This document shows positions 45,063 through 53,245 of a stretch of 57,238 bases of DNA, one piece after another (the first letter of the stretch is position 1; every line of letters begins with the position of its first letter). The notes beneath the pieces are model-generated. The model made no database searches and was not told the origin of the DNA. It saw only the letters and a program-made list of their open reading frames with translations. The position numbers were made by a program, and so were the translations under genes. Origin of the DNA: JADJOY01 sp016713535 [NCBI: Deltaproteobacteria bacterium] (GTDB lineage Bacteria > JADJOY01). Location: positions 486,651 to 543,888 of the forward strand of contig JADJOY010000003.1 of the NCBI GenBank assembly GCA_016713535.1, given 5' to 3'.

Positions 45063-45203
45063 CCGTCTGGGTCGCTCACGGAACCCGCGTGCGCCCCACG
45101 ACGGGGGATGGAACCCCCGTCGCTACGATGGGTTTCGTAGCGCGGGGGGCTCCGTCCCCCCGCGGTGCTTCGCTCGCGCTCGATTTCTTCACAGACTCTC
45201 AGC
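45063..45203 (+). repeat. Class II REP-like composite palindrome (copy 3)
   Basis: CGACGGGGG / CCCCCGTCG with an ATGGAA loop lies at 45099-45122, followed by a GGGGGG/CCCCCC stem. Flanks match copy 1 at 34805-34943 over the whole stretch, including the right-hand end (TTCTTCACAGACTC here, TCTTCACAGGCTC there). It slightly overlaps the end of the ferredoxin gene. Confidence 0.7.
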
Positions 45204-45393
45204 CCTCGACGAGCTTGATGGCGCGCTTCGGGCAGCCGAGCACCGCGGCTTCGAGCTTTGGGCGCAGCGACTCGTCGGGGTTCTCGATCTTGAGGTGGAG
45301 GTTGTCGTTCGCGTCGAGGCGGAACACCTCGGGAGCCTTGCGGCAGCACACGGCGTTGGCCTCGCACAGGTCGTAATCGATCACGATTCGCAT
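45199..45393 (-). CDS. [3Fe-4S] ferredoxin (FdxD-like, P450 partner)
   Basis: The protein has 64 residues. It opens MRIVIDYDLCEANAVCCRKA, with PEVF, and ends LGCPKRAIKLVEG. Three spaced Cys (C10, C16 or C17, and the Cys of GCPKRAI) with a non-Cys in the middle of the first motif indicate a [3Fe-4S] cluster. Small ferredoxins of this type serve P450s; in mycobacteria FdxD sits beside FadE26-FadE27 in the KstR regulon, exactly the arrangement here. It is a good candidate electron donor for the P450 at 27798. A GGAGGAGG site precedes the ATG. KstR-type site C lies upstream. Confidence 0.85.
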   Translation of the reverse strand: MRIVIDYDLCEANAVCCRKAPEVFRLDANDNLHLKIENPDESLRPKLEAAVLGCPKRAIKLVEG

Positions 45394-45458
45394 CGCTCCC
45401 TCCTCCTCTCCACGCCACGTAGACAACTTCGCGTCGAAGCCCGATACTAGCACCGAAG

Positions 45459-45472
45459 TGAAACATGTTCTA
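45459..45472 (+). promoter_or_regulatory. KstR-type operator motif, site C
   Basis: TGAAACATGTTCTA matches TnnAACnnGTTnnA exactly. It lies between the divergent ferredoxin and FadE26-like genes, 66 bp from the first and about 108 bp from the second start codon. Confidence 0.68.
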
Positions 45473-45579
45473 CTTTGGTCCGACACCCCGGATCACCCGC
45501 CCAGCCAGCCCGAAACACCCACCAACGCCGTGCGCGCCGCGCCGGTTCCACGATCCCCTGCCGAAGCCGAGGACGACCG

Positions 45580-46764
45580 ATGTACGTGGGCCTGAGACCC
45601 GAGCACGAGGAGCTGCGCGACCAGCTCCGCGCCTACTTCACCGAGCTGATGACGCCCGCCCTGGCCGCCGAGGTCGCGGTCTCCGAGGGCGGCGGCCCCG
45701 GAGTACATGAAGGCGCTCAAGAAGATGGCCAGGGACGGCTGGCTCGGGATCGGCTGGCCCACCGGATACGGCGGCCAGGGGCGCTCGGCGATCGAGCAGT
45801 ACATCTTCGCCGACGAGTGCCAGCGCTCGGGCTACCCGTTCCCGCTGCTCACCGTCGGCACCGTCGGCCCGACGATCATGATGTACGGCAGCGACGAGCA
45901 GAAGGCCGAGTACCTGCCGCGCATCATGCGCGGCGACCTCCACTTCTGCATCGGCTACAGCGAGCCCGGCGCCGGCACCGACCTGGCCTCGCTCAAGACC
46001 CGCGCGGTCAAGGACGAGACCACCGGCGAGTGGGTCATCAACGGCCAGAAGATCTTCACCAGCCTCGCCCAGTTCGCCGACTACGTGTGGCTCGCGGCGC
46101 GCACCGACCCCGAGGCGCCCAAGCACGACGGCATCACGATCTTCATCGTGCCCACCAACGCACCCGGATTCCGCTGGACGCCGATCCACACCGTCGGCGA
46201 CGTGACGACCACCGCCACCTACTACGACGACGTGCGCGTGCCGGCCTCGTCGATCGTGGCGGGCGAGGGGATGGGCTGGGCGCTGATCGTGAACCAGCTC
46301 AACCACGAGCGCATCTCGCTCATGTCGGTGGGCCTCATGGAGCGGCTCTATGAAGAGACGCTCGCGTGGGCGCGCGACACCCGCAAGGCCGATGGCGAGC
46401 GCGTCATCGACGAGGGCTGGGTGCAGCTCAACCTGGCGCGCGTGCGCTCCAAGATCGAGATCTTGAAGCTCCTCAACTGGCGCCAGCTATGGAACGTGAC
46501 CCGCGGCGAGCCCATGAACTACGCCGAGGCCTCGACCGTGAAGGTCTACGGCAGCGAGACCTACATCGAGGTCTACCAGCTCCTCCTCGAGGTGCTCGGC
46601 GAGGACGGGCTGGTCCGGCGCGGCTCGCCGGGGCGCTGGTGCGTGGCCACGTCGAGCGCATGTACCGCGCGATGCTGATCCTCACCTTCGGTGGCGGCAC
46701 CAACGAGATCCAGCGCGAGCTGATCGCGATGGCGGGCCTCGCGAGGCCTCGTAGCAAGAGGTGA
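45580..46764 (+). CDS. Acyl-CoA dehydrogenase, FadE26/ChsE4-like, frame broken twice
   Basis: The protein has about 394 residues. It opens MYVGLRPEHEELRDQLRAYF, with TELMTP. Later blocks are GWLGIGWPTGYGGQGRSAIE, CIGYSEPGAGTDLASLKTRA, NQLNHERISLMS, WVQLNLARVRSKIEILKLLN and LTFGGGTNEIQREL. These match mycobacterial FadE26 (ChsE4), which with FadE27 (ChsE5) forms the dehydrogenase for the C26-CoA cholesterol side chain. The frame changes near 45698 and changes back near 46625. It heads the operon with the FadE27-like, FadD, ERG2-like, TetR and Rieske genes, just downstream of KstR-type site C. Confidence 0.87.
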
Positions 46765-46842
46765 GCGTGTCGTCGGCTGGCGGGGGGCGAGCCCCCGCGC
46801 TACGGCGGTGGCTGGGATGCGCCTGACACGGAGACGGTGACC

Positions 46843-48004
46843 ATGGATTTCTCGTTCAGCGAAGAAGAGGTAGCGCTCAAGGACCTCGCCACGAAGATCT
46901 TCGACGGTTGTGTGAAGGTCGAGGATCTGCGCGCGATGGAGGCGGGCGCCGAGTGGTTCCACCGCAAGCTCTGGGAGGAGCTCGCCAAGGCGGGGCTCCT
47001 CGGCGTGTCGCTCAAAGGCGACGTGGGCGGCGGCGACATGAGCTTCCTCGCGACCGCGCTGCTCCTCGAGCAGCTCGGCCGCACGGTGGCGCCGATCCCG
47101 CTCCTGCCGACGCTCGTGATGGCGGCGTTGCCGATCGATCGCTTCGGCACCCTCGCGCAGCGCGAGAAGTGGCTGCCGGGAGTGGTCAACGGTGAGACGG
47201 TGCTGAGCGCCGCGCTCCTCGAAGGCGTCCACGCCGATCCGCGCGTTCCCGCCACCACCGCGCGGCGCGACGGCCAGGGCTGGAAGCTCGACGGTGTGAA
47301 GCTCGGTGTGCCGTGCCTCGCCTACGCGGCGCGGGTGCTGGTGCCGGCCAGCACGCCCGACGGCGGCGTGATCGTGGCGATCGTCGATCCGAAGGGCGCG
47401 GGCGTCACCCTCGAGGAGCAGATCCTCACCACCCGCGAGCCGCACCACCGCATGACGCTCGCCGCGGTGCACGTCGACGACGGCGACGTCCTCGGCGATG
47501 CGAAGCGCGGTGCCGAGATCCTCGGCTTCATCGTCGATCACACCACGGCGGGGCTCACCGTGATGGAGGCGGGCTGCGCCGAGCGCGGCATCCGCCTGAT
47601 GGCCGAATACACCAGCTCGCGCATCCAGTTCGGCCGCCCGATCGCCACCTTCCAGGCGGTCGCGCAGCGCCGGCGACGCCTACATCGACGTCGAGGCGGT
47701 GCGGCTCTCGGCGTGGCAGGCGGCGTGGCGCCTCGCCGAGGGCCTGCCGGCCGCCGAGGAGCTGATGATCGCGAAGTTCTGGGCGGCGGAGGGCGGCCAC
47801 CGGGCGCTCTACGCGGCCCAGCACCTCCACGGCGGCATCGGCGTCGACATGGACTACCCGCTGCACCGCTACTATCTGCTCTCGAAACACATCGAGCTCA
47901 CCCTCGGCAGCGCCAAGGTGCAGCTCGCGCGTCTGGGCGCCCTGCTCGCCGCCGACGCCGGCCAGGAGGGCGCCTCGAGCGCTCCCGCCCGCGCCGCCGG
48001 CTGA
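46843..48004 (+). CDS. Acyl-CoA dehydrogenase, FadE27/ChsE5-like, frame broken once
   Basis: The protein has about 386 residues. It opens MDFSFSEEEVALKDLATKIF. Later blocks are WFHRKLWEELAKAGLLG, GRPIATFQAVAQR, the frame change near 47667, then GDAYIDVEAVRLSAWQAAWR and LHGGIGVDMDYPLHRYYLLS. This follows mycobacterial FadE27 (ChsE5), the second chain of the heteromeric ChsE4-ChsE5 dehydrogenase. In such heteromers each chain supplies part of the FAD or active site. It lies 78 bp after the FadE26-like gene and 30 bp before the FadD gene. Confidence 0.85.
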
Positions 48005-48034
48005 GCTCCAACCGTTTCGCGGAGGACTCTCTCG

Positions 48035-49642
48035 ATGCAGTTCAATCTCGCCGATCTCTGGGAATGCGTCGTCGACAACGTGCCCGATCGCGAGGCGATC
48101 GTGTGCGGGCCGCGCCGCCTGACCTTCCAGCAGGCCGAGGAGCGCTCGAACCGCCTCGCCCACGCCCTCGCGGCGCGCGGCATCGGCAAGGACGACCGCG
48201 TCGGTCTCTACCTCTACAACGGCTCCGAATACGTCGAGGGCTCGCTCGCGGCGCACAAGATCCGCGCCGTGCCCATCAACGTGAACTACCGCTACGTCGA
48301 GGAGGAGCTGCGCTACCTGTTCAAGGACGCGGGCCTCAAGGCGCTGGTCTTCCACCGCGAGTTCGCGCCCAAGATCGCCGCCGTGAAGGACGAGTTCCCC
48401 GGTCTCGGCGTGTTCCTCCACGTCGAGGACGGCTCGAGCGCCGACGTGAGTGCGATGGGCTCGACCGAATACGAGGCGGCGCTCGCGGCGGCGTCGCCGG
48501 CGCGCGACTTCGCCGAGCGCTCGGCCGACGACCTCTACATGCTCTACACCGGCGGCACCACCGGCATGCCGAAGGGCGTCATGTGGCGCCAGGAAGACCT
48601 CTTCATGGCCGCGCTCGGCGGCGGCAACATCGGCGGCCCGCCGCTCGAGAAGCCCGAGGAGATCGGCCCCAAGTCGTGCTCGCGGCCGCAGTTCATCATG
48701 ATCCCCGCGGCGCCGCTCATGCACGGCTCGGCGCAGTGGGCGGCCTTCATCGCGCTCTATTCGGGCGACAAGATCGTCATCCCGACCGGCAAGAAGTTCG
48801 ACCCCGACCTGATCTGGCGGCTCGTCGGCGAGGAGAAGGTCAACCAGTTCGCGCTCGTCGGCGACGCGATGGCGCGGCCGCTCGCCGAGCAGCTCGCCAA
48901 CAACCCGGGCAAGTACGACACCTCGACGCTGTTCGTGGTGGGCTCGGGCGGCGCCGTGTTCTCGGCGGCGGTCAAGAAGCAGTTCCTCGACCAGCTCCCG
49001 CACGCGATGATCTTCGACGGCTTCGGCGGCTCGGAGGTGGGTCACCAGGGCACCGGCACGGGTGAGGGCGGAGCACCGCGCTTCCGCGTCGACGATCGCA
49101 CCGGCGTCTTCGATCCCGAGACCCTCGAACCCCTCGAGCCCGGGTCGGGCAAGGTCGGACGGCTCGGCAAGTGCGGGCACATCCCGCTCGGCTACTGGAA
49201 CGACCCCGAGAAGACCGCCAAGACGTTCTTCACCATCAGCGGCAAGCGCTGGGTGCTGCCCGGCGACATGGCCTCGATCGAAGACGACGGCACGATCACG
49301 CTCTTCGGCCGTGAGTCGGTGTGCATCAACTCGGGCGGCGAGAAGATCTTCACCGAGGAGGTGGAGGCGGCGCTGCGCTCCCACGACAAGGTGTTCGACG
49401 CGATCGTGGTCGGCGTGCCCGACGAGCGCTGGGGCCAGCGCGTCGCCGCCGTGGTGCAGGCGCGCGCGGGCGACGCCCCGACCCTCGACGAGCTGGTGGC
49501 GCACTGCCGCACCAAGATCGCGGGCTACAAGGTGCCGCGCCAGCTCCACCTGGTGACCGAGCTGGTGCGCCAGCCGAGCGGCAAGCCCGACTTCAAGTGG
49601 GCGAAGGCGGTCGCCAGCGGAGAGACGCCACCCGCGCGTTGA
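48035..49642 (+). CDS. Acyl-CoA synthetase, FadD19/FadD17-like
   Basis: The protein has 535 residues and a GGAGGA site before its ATG. The AMP-binding motif is YTGGTTGMPKGVMWRQED. Other signatures are NVNYRYVEEELRYLF, GDAMARPLAEQL, DGFGGSEVGHQG, PGDMASIEDDGTITLFGRES and CINSGGEKIFTEEVE, and it ends PSGKPDFKWAK. It is a paralogue of the ligase at 19669. Compared with that protein it has an insertion after the P-loop region (EKPEEIGPKSCSRPQF). It probably activates a second sterol-derived acid, but the substrate is inferred. Confidence 0.87.
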   Translation: MQFNLADLWECVVDNVPDREAIVCGPRRLTFQQAEERSNRLAHALAARGIGKDDRVGLYLYNGSEYVEGSLAAHKIRAVPINVNYRYVEEELRYLFKDAGLKALVFHREFAPKIAAVKDEFPGLGVFLHVEDGSSADVSAMGSTEYEAALAAASPARDFAERSADDLYMLYTGGTTGMPKGVMWRQEDLFMAALGGGNIGGPPLEKPEEIGPKSCSRPQFIMIPAAPLMHGSAQWAAFIALYSGDKIVIPTGKKFDPDLIWRLVGEEKVNQFALVGDAMARPLAEQLANNPGKYDTSTLFVVGSGGAVFSAAVKKQFLDQLPHAMIFDGFGGSEVGHQGTGTGEGGAPRFRVDDRTGVFDPETLEPLEPGSGKVGRLGKCGHIPLGYWNDPEKTAKTFFTISGKRWVLPGDMASIEDDGTITLFGRESVCINSGGEKIFTEEVEAALRSHDKVFDAIVVGVPDERWGQRVAAVVQARAGDAPTLDELVAHCRTKIAGYKVPRQLHLVTELVRQPSGKPDFKWAKAVASGETPPAR

Positions 49643-49712
49643 GCACGGCACCCCGAACCGCCGCGACGCTCCGGACCGCGCGCGGCACACTCGCAACCCC
49701 GACGAGGACTCC

Positions 49713-50270
49713 ATGGGCCACGTGTTCGACCCCGAGGTGCTGGCCGAGATCGCCAAGAAGGGCGTCGGCCTGCCCCACGACCAGATGTTCCGCACCATCC
49801 ACGCGGCGCTCTACGAGCGCTACCCCAAGCACATTCACCCCGAGATCCGCTGGATCTTCAACAACGCCGGTGGCGCGATGGGGCAGATGACGCTCCTGCA
49901 CGCGTCGCTCAGCGAGTACCTGCTCTTCTTCGGTACGCCGATCGGCACCGAAGGGCACTCGGGGCGCTACGCCACCCACGTGTGGGACTTCATGATGGAA
50001 GGCGAGATGTGGTGCTACGTCGAGGGCGAGACGCAGCGCACCGTCTACACGCCCGGCGAGTACGCCTACCTCGGCAAGGACAAGGTCAAGGGCTACCGCA
50101 TCCCCGACCACGGCTGGATGCTCGAGTACGCACGCGGCCCCATCCCCACGATGGTGCCGTTCGGGCTCGCCGACTCGGTGTTCTCCACCGTCGACTACAA
50201 GTGCGTGCTGCGCACCCTGTGGATGTACGGCTCGCTGGTCGTGAAGGAACTGATGCAGGGGAAGGTCTGA
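49713..50270 (+). CDS. Sterol C-8 isomerase/sigma-1 receptor-like protein (ERG2 family)
   Basis: The protein has 185 residues and clearly belongs to the ERG2/sigma-1 receptor family (PF04622). Diagnostic stretches are IRWIFNNAGGAMGQMTLLHA, SLSEYLLFFGTPIGTEGHSG, YTPGEYAYLGK and LEYARGPIPTMVPFGLAD, then SVFSTVDY. D92 (HVWDFMMEG) and E138 (MLEYARG) align with sigma-1 D126 and E172, the catalytic acid pair proposed for sterol delta-8 to delta-7 isomerisation. The N-terminal transmembrane helix of eukaryotic members is missing; the protein starts close to the fold. It lies between the FadD gene and a KstR-like repressor, so a sterol-modifying role is likely. I rate the family call high and the exact reaction moderate. 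Confidence 0.88.
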   Translation: MGHVFDPEVLAEIAKKGVGLPHDQMFRTIHAALYERYPKHIHPEIRWIFNNAGGAMGQMTLLHASLSEYLLFFGTPIGTEGHSGRYATHVWDFMMEGEMWCYVEGETQRTVYTPGEYAYLGKDKVKGYRIPDHGWMLEYARGPIPTMVPFGLADSVFSTVDYKCVLRTLWMYGSLVVKELMQGKV

Positions 50271-50276
50271 AGACGA

Positions 50277-50956
50277 TGGCAACCAAGGCACGTCGCCCGG
50301 CGACACTGACCGCTTCTCCGAAGGCGCGGGGCTTGCGCACCGCTCGCGGCAAGGCCGATCGGCGGCGCTCGGAGCCGAGTGATCGGATCGTCGCCACCGC
50401 GATCGAGCTCGCCGAGCGCGGCGGCTTCGAGGCGGTGAGGCTGCGCGACGTGGCCGCCCACGCCGAGGTCGCCCTCGGCACGCTCTACAGGCGCTTTCGC
50501 AGCAAGGAAGACATCCTGGTGGCGGCCCTCGAGCAGGAGGCGGAGCGCCTCGAGCAGCAGCTCGCGGCCAAGCCGATCCGCGACGCCGAGGTCCTCGACC
50601 GGATCGCTTCGTTCTTCAAGGCGATCACCAAGCTGCTCACGAGCCGGCCCAACCTGGCGCGCGCCGTGATCCGCTCGGTGGCCTCGGGTGACGTCGAGGC
50701 GATGGCTCGAGTGGCGTCGTTCCACTCGCGCATCACGCGCTTGATCACGGACGCGATCCGCGGGACGCCGAGCGTCAACGGCGTCGACGAGCCGAGCGAG
50801 AAGGAGTTCACGGTCGCCTACCTGCTGCAGCAGGTGTGGTTCGCCGCCCTGGTGGGCTGGGCGGGCGGCTTGAGCGACAAGAACGATGTCGTCGAGCACA
50901 TGCGGTTCTCGGCCGACCTGATTCTGAAGGGCGCGGCCGCGTCGGCAACAGGATGA
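50277..50956 (+). CDS. TetR-family repressor, KstR-like
   Basis: The protein has 226 residues. After a basic N-terminal tail of about 35 residues, the HTH domain reads GGFEAVRLRDVAAHAEVALG, then TLYRRFRSKEDILVAAL. This closely follows KstR (GGYEAVQMRAVADRADVAVG, TLYRYFPSK), including the recognition helix. The ligand domain also follows KstR in outline (SRPNLARAVIRSVASGD, LLQQVWFAALVGWAGG). KstR binds TnnAACnnGTTnnA and is released by steroid-CoA thioesters. Matching sites occur at three promoters in this window. It is sixth-to-last-gene context within its own target operon, and its stop overlaps the next start as ATGA, so autoregulation via site C is likely. Confidence 0.8.
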
Positions 50957-51891
50957 CGCGGAGCTTCCCGTTCCACCCGTTCCCGAGCGGCTGGTACCAG
51001 GTCGCGTACGTCGACGACGTCCCGGCGGGGCACGTCCAGGCGCTTCACTACTTCGGTCGGGACCTGGTGCTCTTCCGCACCGAGGGCGGGGCGCTGCGGG
51101 TCTTCGACGCCCACTGCGTCCACCTCGGCGCGCACCTCGGCGTGGGGGGGAAGGTGGTGGGCGAGAGCCTGCGCTGCCCGTTCCACGCGTGGCGCTGGGG
51201 CGTCGACGGCGCGTGTGTCGAGGTGCCGTACAGCGACCGTCCGCCGGCGGCGGCGCGGATGCGGGCGTGGCCGGTGCGCGAGGTGAACGGCCTGGTGATG
51301 GTGTTCCACGACGAGACCGGCGTGGCACCCGGCTGGGAAGTGCCGGTGGTGAGCGAGGTCGGCCACGACGAGTGGACGCCCTTCGAGAAGCGGCGCTGGA
51401 AGATCCGCACCCAGCCCCAGGAGATGGCCGAGAACGCCGTCGACCGCGCCCACTTCCGCTACGTCCACGGCACGCTGACGGTGCCCGAGTCGGAGGCGGA
51501 AGCCGACGGGCCCGTGTTGCGCGTGCGCTCCAAGATGAAGCTCGCGACGCCGATGGGCGAGATGGACGGCGCCATCGAGTCGGATGCGTGGGGCTTCGGC
51601 TTCGGCGTGGTGCGCTTCCAGGGCATCGTCGAGACCGTGCTCCTGAGCTCGGTGGTGCCGATCGACGGCGAGCACGTCGACGTGTGGTTCTCGTTCAGCG
51701 TGAAGAAGCTGCCGAGCCGCGGTGCCACCCGCGGCGTGGGCGCTGCCCTCGTCGCCGACATCGAGAAGCAGCTCGCCGAGGACACGCCGATCTGGGAGAA
51801 CAAGGCGCACTTGACCGCGCCGGCGCTCTGCCCCGACGACGGCCCGATCGGCCTCCTGCGCCGCTGGGCGAAGCAGTTCTACCCGGGGTGA
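50953..51891 (+). CDS. Rieske non-heme iron oxygenase 3 (KshA/DAF-36-like)
   Basis: The oxygenase has 312 residues. The [2Fe-2S] ligands are C55-x-H57 and C75-x2-H78 (RCPFHAW). The iron triad is D164, H167 and H172 (VDRAHFRYVH). The C-terminus IWENKAHLTAPALCPDDGPI, then LLRRWAKQFYPG, matches the other two Rieske proteins. It overlaps the KstR-like gene by four bases (ATGA), so it is the last gene of the FadE26-to-Rieske operon. Coupling to an ERG2-like isomerase suggests a sterol nucleus as substrate. No reductase gene is adjacent. Palindromic repeats follow. Confidence 0.85.
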   Translation: MTRSFPFHPFPSGWYQVAYVDDVPAGHVQALHYFGRDLVLFRTEGGALRVFDAHCVHLGAHLGVGGKVVGESLRCPFHAWRWGVDGACVEVPYSDRPPAAARMRAWPVREVNGLVMVFHDETGVAPGWEVPVVSEVGHDEWTPFEKRRWKIRTQPQEMAENAVDRAHFRYVHGTLTVPESEAEADGPVLRVRSKMKLATPMGEMDGAIESDAWGFGFGVVRFQGIVETVLLSSVVPIDGEHVDVWFSFSVKKLPSRGATRGVGAALVADIEKQLAEDTPIWENKAHLTAPALCPDDGPIGLLRRWAKQFYPG

Positions 51892-51933
51892 GAAGGGTCG
51901 CGAGGCGCAGCGCGGCCGCTCCGCGAGTCCCGC

Positions 51934-52123
51934 GGGCGGGGACGGGCCCCGCCCCTACCTTCGCGCGGCGGGTGATGCGTGGGAGTGTAGGGGCGAGCGC
52001 GAGCTCGCCCGATTTCCCGCTGGGCGATCGCGCCGACCGGTCGCAGCCCGGCCGATCCCGCGCAAGCCGGGCACGGCAGTGCCGGTCGATCTCGCGCCCG
52101 GGCGGCCTCGCGGCCGCCACTAC
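51934..52123. repeat. Cluster of three class I REP-like palindromes
   Basis: The stems are GGGCGGGG / CCCCGCCC at 51934-51954 with a CTAC foot, GGGCGAGC / GCTCGCCC at 51991-52010 preceded by GTAG, and GGCGGCC / GGCCGCC at 52101-52118 followed by CTAC. They fill most of the 298-bp gap after Rieske oxygenase 3. Confidence 0.65.
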
Positions 52124-52189
52124 GCTCCCATGCGGCGCCCGCTCGTCCGCCCGCGACGTGGCGCTCCGGACGCGGCGTATACTCGGGGC

Positions 52190-52468
52190 GTGGCGTCCGT
52201 GGGAGAGCGGTTGCGCGCCGAGGATCTCGAGCGCATGCGTCGGCTGACGCTGGACGAGCGCCTGGCCGAAGCGTTCGCGCTGGGCGATCAGGCGATCGAG
52301 ATCTGTGCGAGCGTGAACGGCATCAGCCGCGACGAGGCCCGCCGCCTCCTCGAGCGATCGGCACAAGCAGGGCGCCGCGCATCCAGGTCATGCAAACCGC
52401 GATCGGATGACGGGGCGCGGGCAATCGAGCCGGTCGCCGCGAGCTCGGCGGGGATCTCGCGGCGATGA
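52190..52468 (+). CDS. Small helical hypothetical protein
   Basis: The protein has about 92 residues starting at GTG 52190. It shows ERMRRLTLDERLAEAFALGD and CASVNGISRDEARRLLERSA. Small proteins of this pattern commonly lie next to nucleotidyltransferase-type genes, but none follows here. The tail after about residue 65 looks unconserved, so the original end may have been lost. Its stop overlaps the ABC ATPase start as ATGA. The function is unknown. Confidence 0.45.
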   Translation: MASVGERLRAEDLERMRRLTLDERLAEAFALGDQAIEICASVNGISRDEARRLLERSAQAGRRASRSCKPRSDDGARAIEPVAASSAGISRR

Positions 52469-53245
52469 TCGAGGCGGTCGGGCTCACCGCGCACTACGGG
52501 GTCCGCCCGATTCTCCGCGACGTGAGCCTGCACGTCGCCACCGGAGAACTGGTCGCGATCATGGGCCCCAACGGCGTCGGAAAGACGACCTTGCTCAAGG
52601 TGCTCGCCGGAGCTCTCCCGCCGCGCGCGGGCCACGTGCTCGTCGACGGACTTCCGACGCGGTTCCTCGGAGGAAGCCGAGCGCGCGATCCGCAAGCGCA
52701 CGGTGTTCCTCTCCGCCGAGCCGTGGATTGGTCGCCTGGGCACCGGGCGGGACTTCCTGCTCGCGGTGGGGCGGCTGTGGGAGATCGGTGCTGATCGCCT
52801 CTTCGATCACGTGGAGCGTCTGCTCGAGCTCTTCCGGCTGACAAGCAAGGCAGATGTGAGCATCGGTTCCTACTCCACGGGCGAACGCAAGAAGATCGCG
52901 CTGGCGGGCGCGCTGGTCACCGATGCGACGGTCATGATCCTCGACGAGCCATTCGCCGGGGGGCTCGACCCCGCCGGCATCGCGGCGCTGTCCCGGGTGC
53001 TCCGGTACTTCGCGGAGAGCGGCGAGCGGACCATCGTGATCGCTACGCCGGTGCCCGAGCTGGTCCAGGGGCTTGCGCATCGAGTGGCGGTCCTGAGCGA
53101 AGGTCGGATCGCGGCGTTTGCCACTCCGGCCGAGCTCCGCGCGAGTGCGAGGGGCAGCGGATCTCTCCAGGAGGCGATCGAGGCGCTCCTTCCCGGCGGC
53201 TCGATCGATCCGGTGGCGCGATACCTCGAGGGTGCGAAGTCCTGA
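52465..53245 (+). CDS. ABC transporter ATP-binding protein, frame broken once
   Basis: The ATPase has about 260 residues. Walker A is GPNGVGKTT, the signature is YSTGERKKIAL (an STGE variant of LSGGQ) and Walker B is VMILDEPFAGGLDP, with the H-loop position occupied by ATPVPE rather than His. The frame changes near 52675. The C-terminal extension ends in a short helical tail. It is coupled to the following membrane protein by a TGATG overlap, forming a two-gene export-type system of unknown substrate. Confidence 0.78.
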
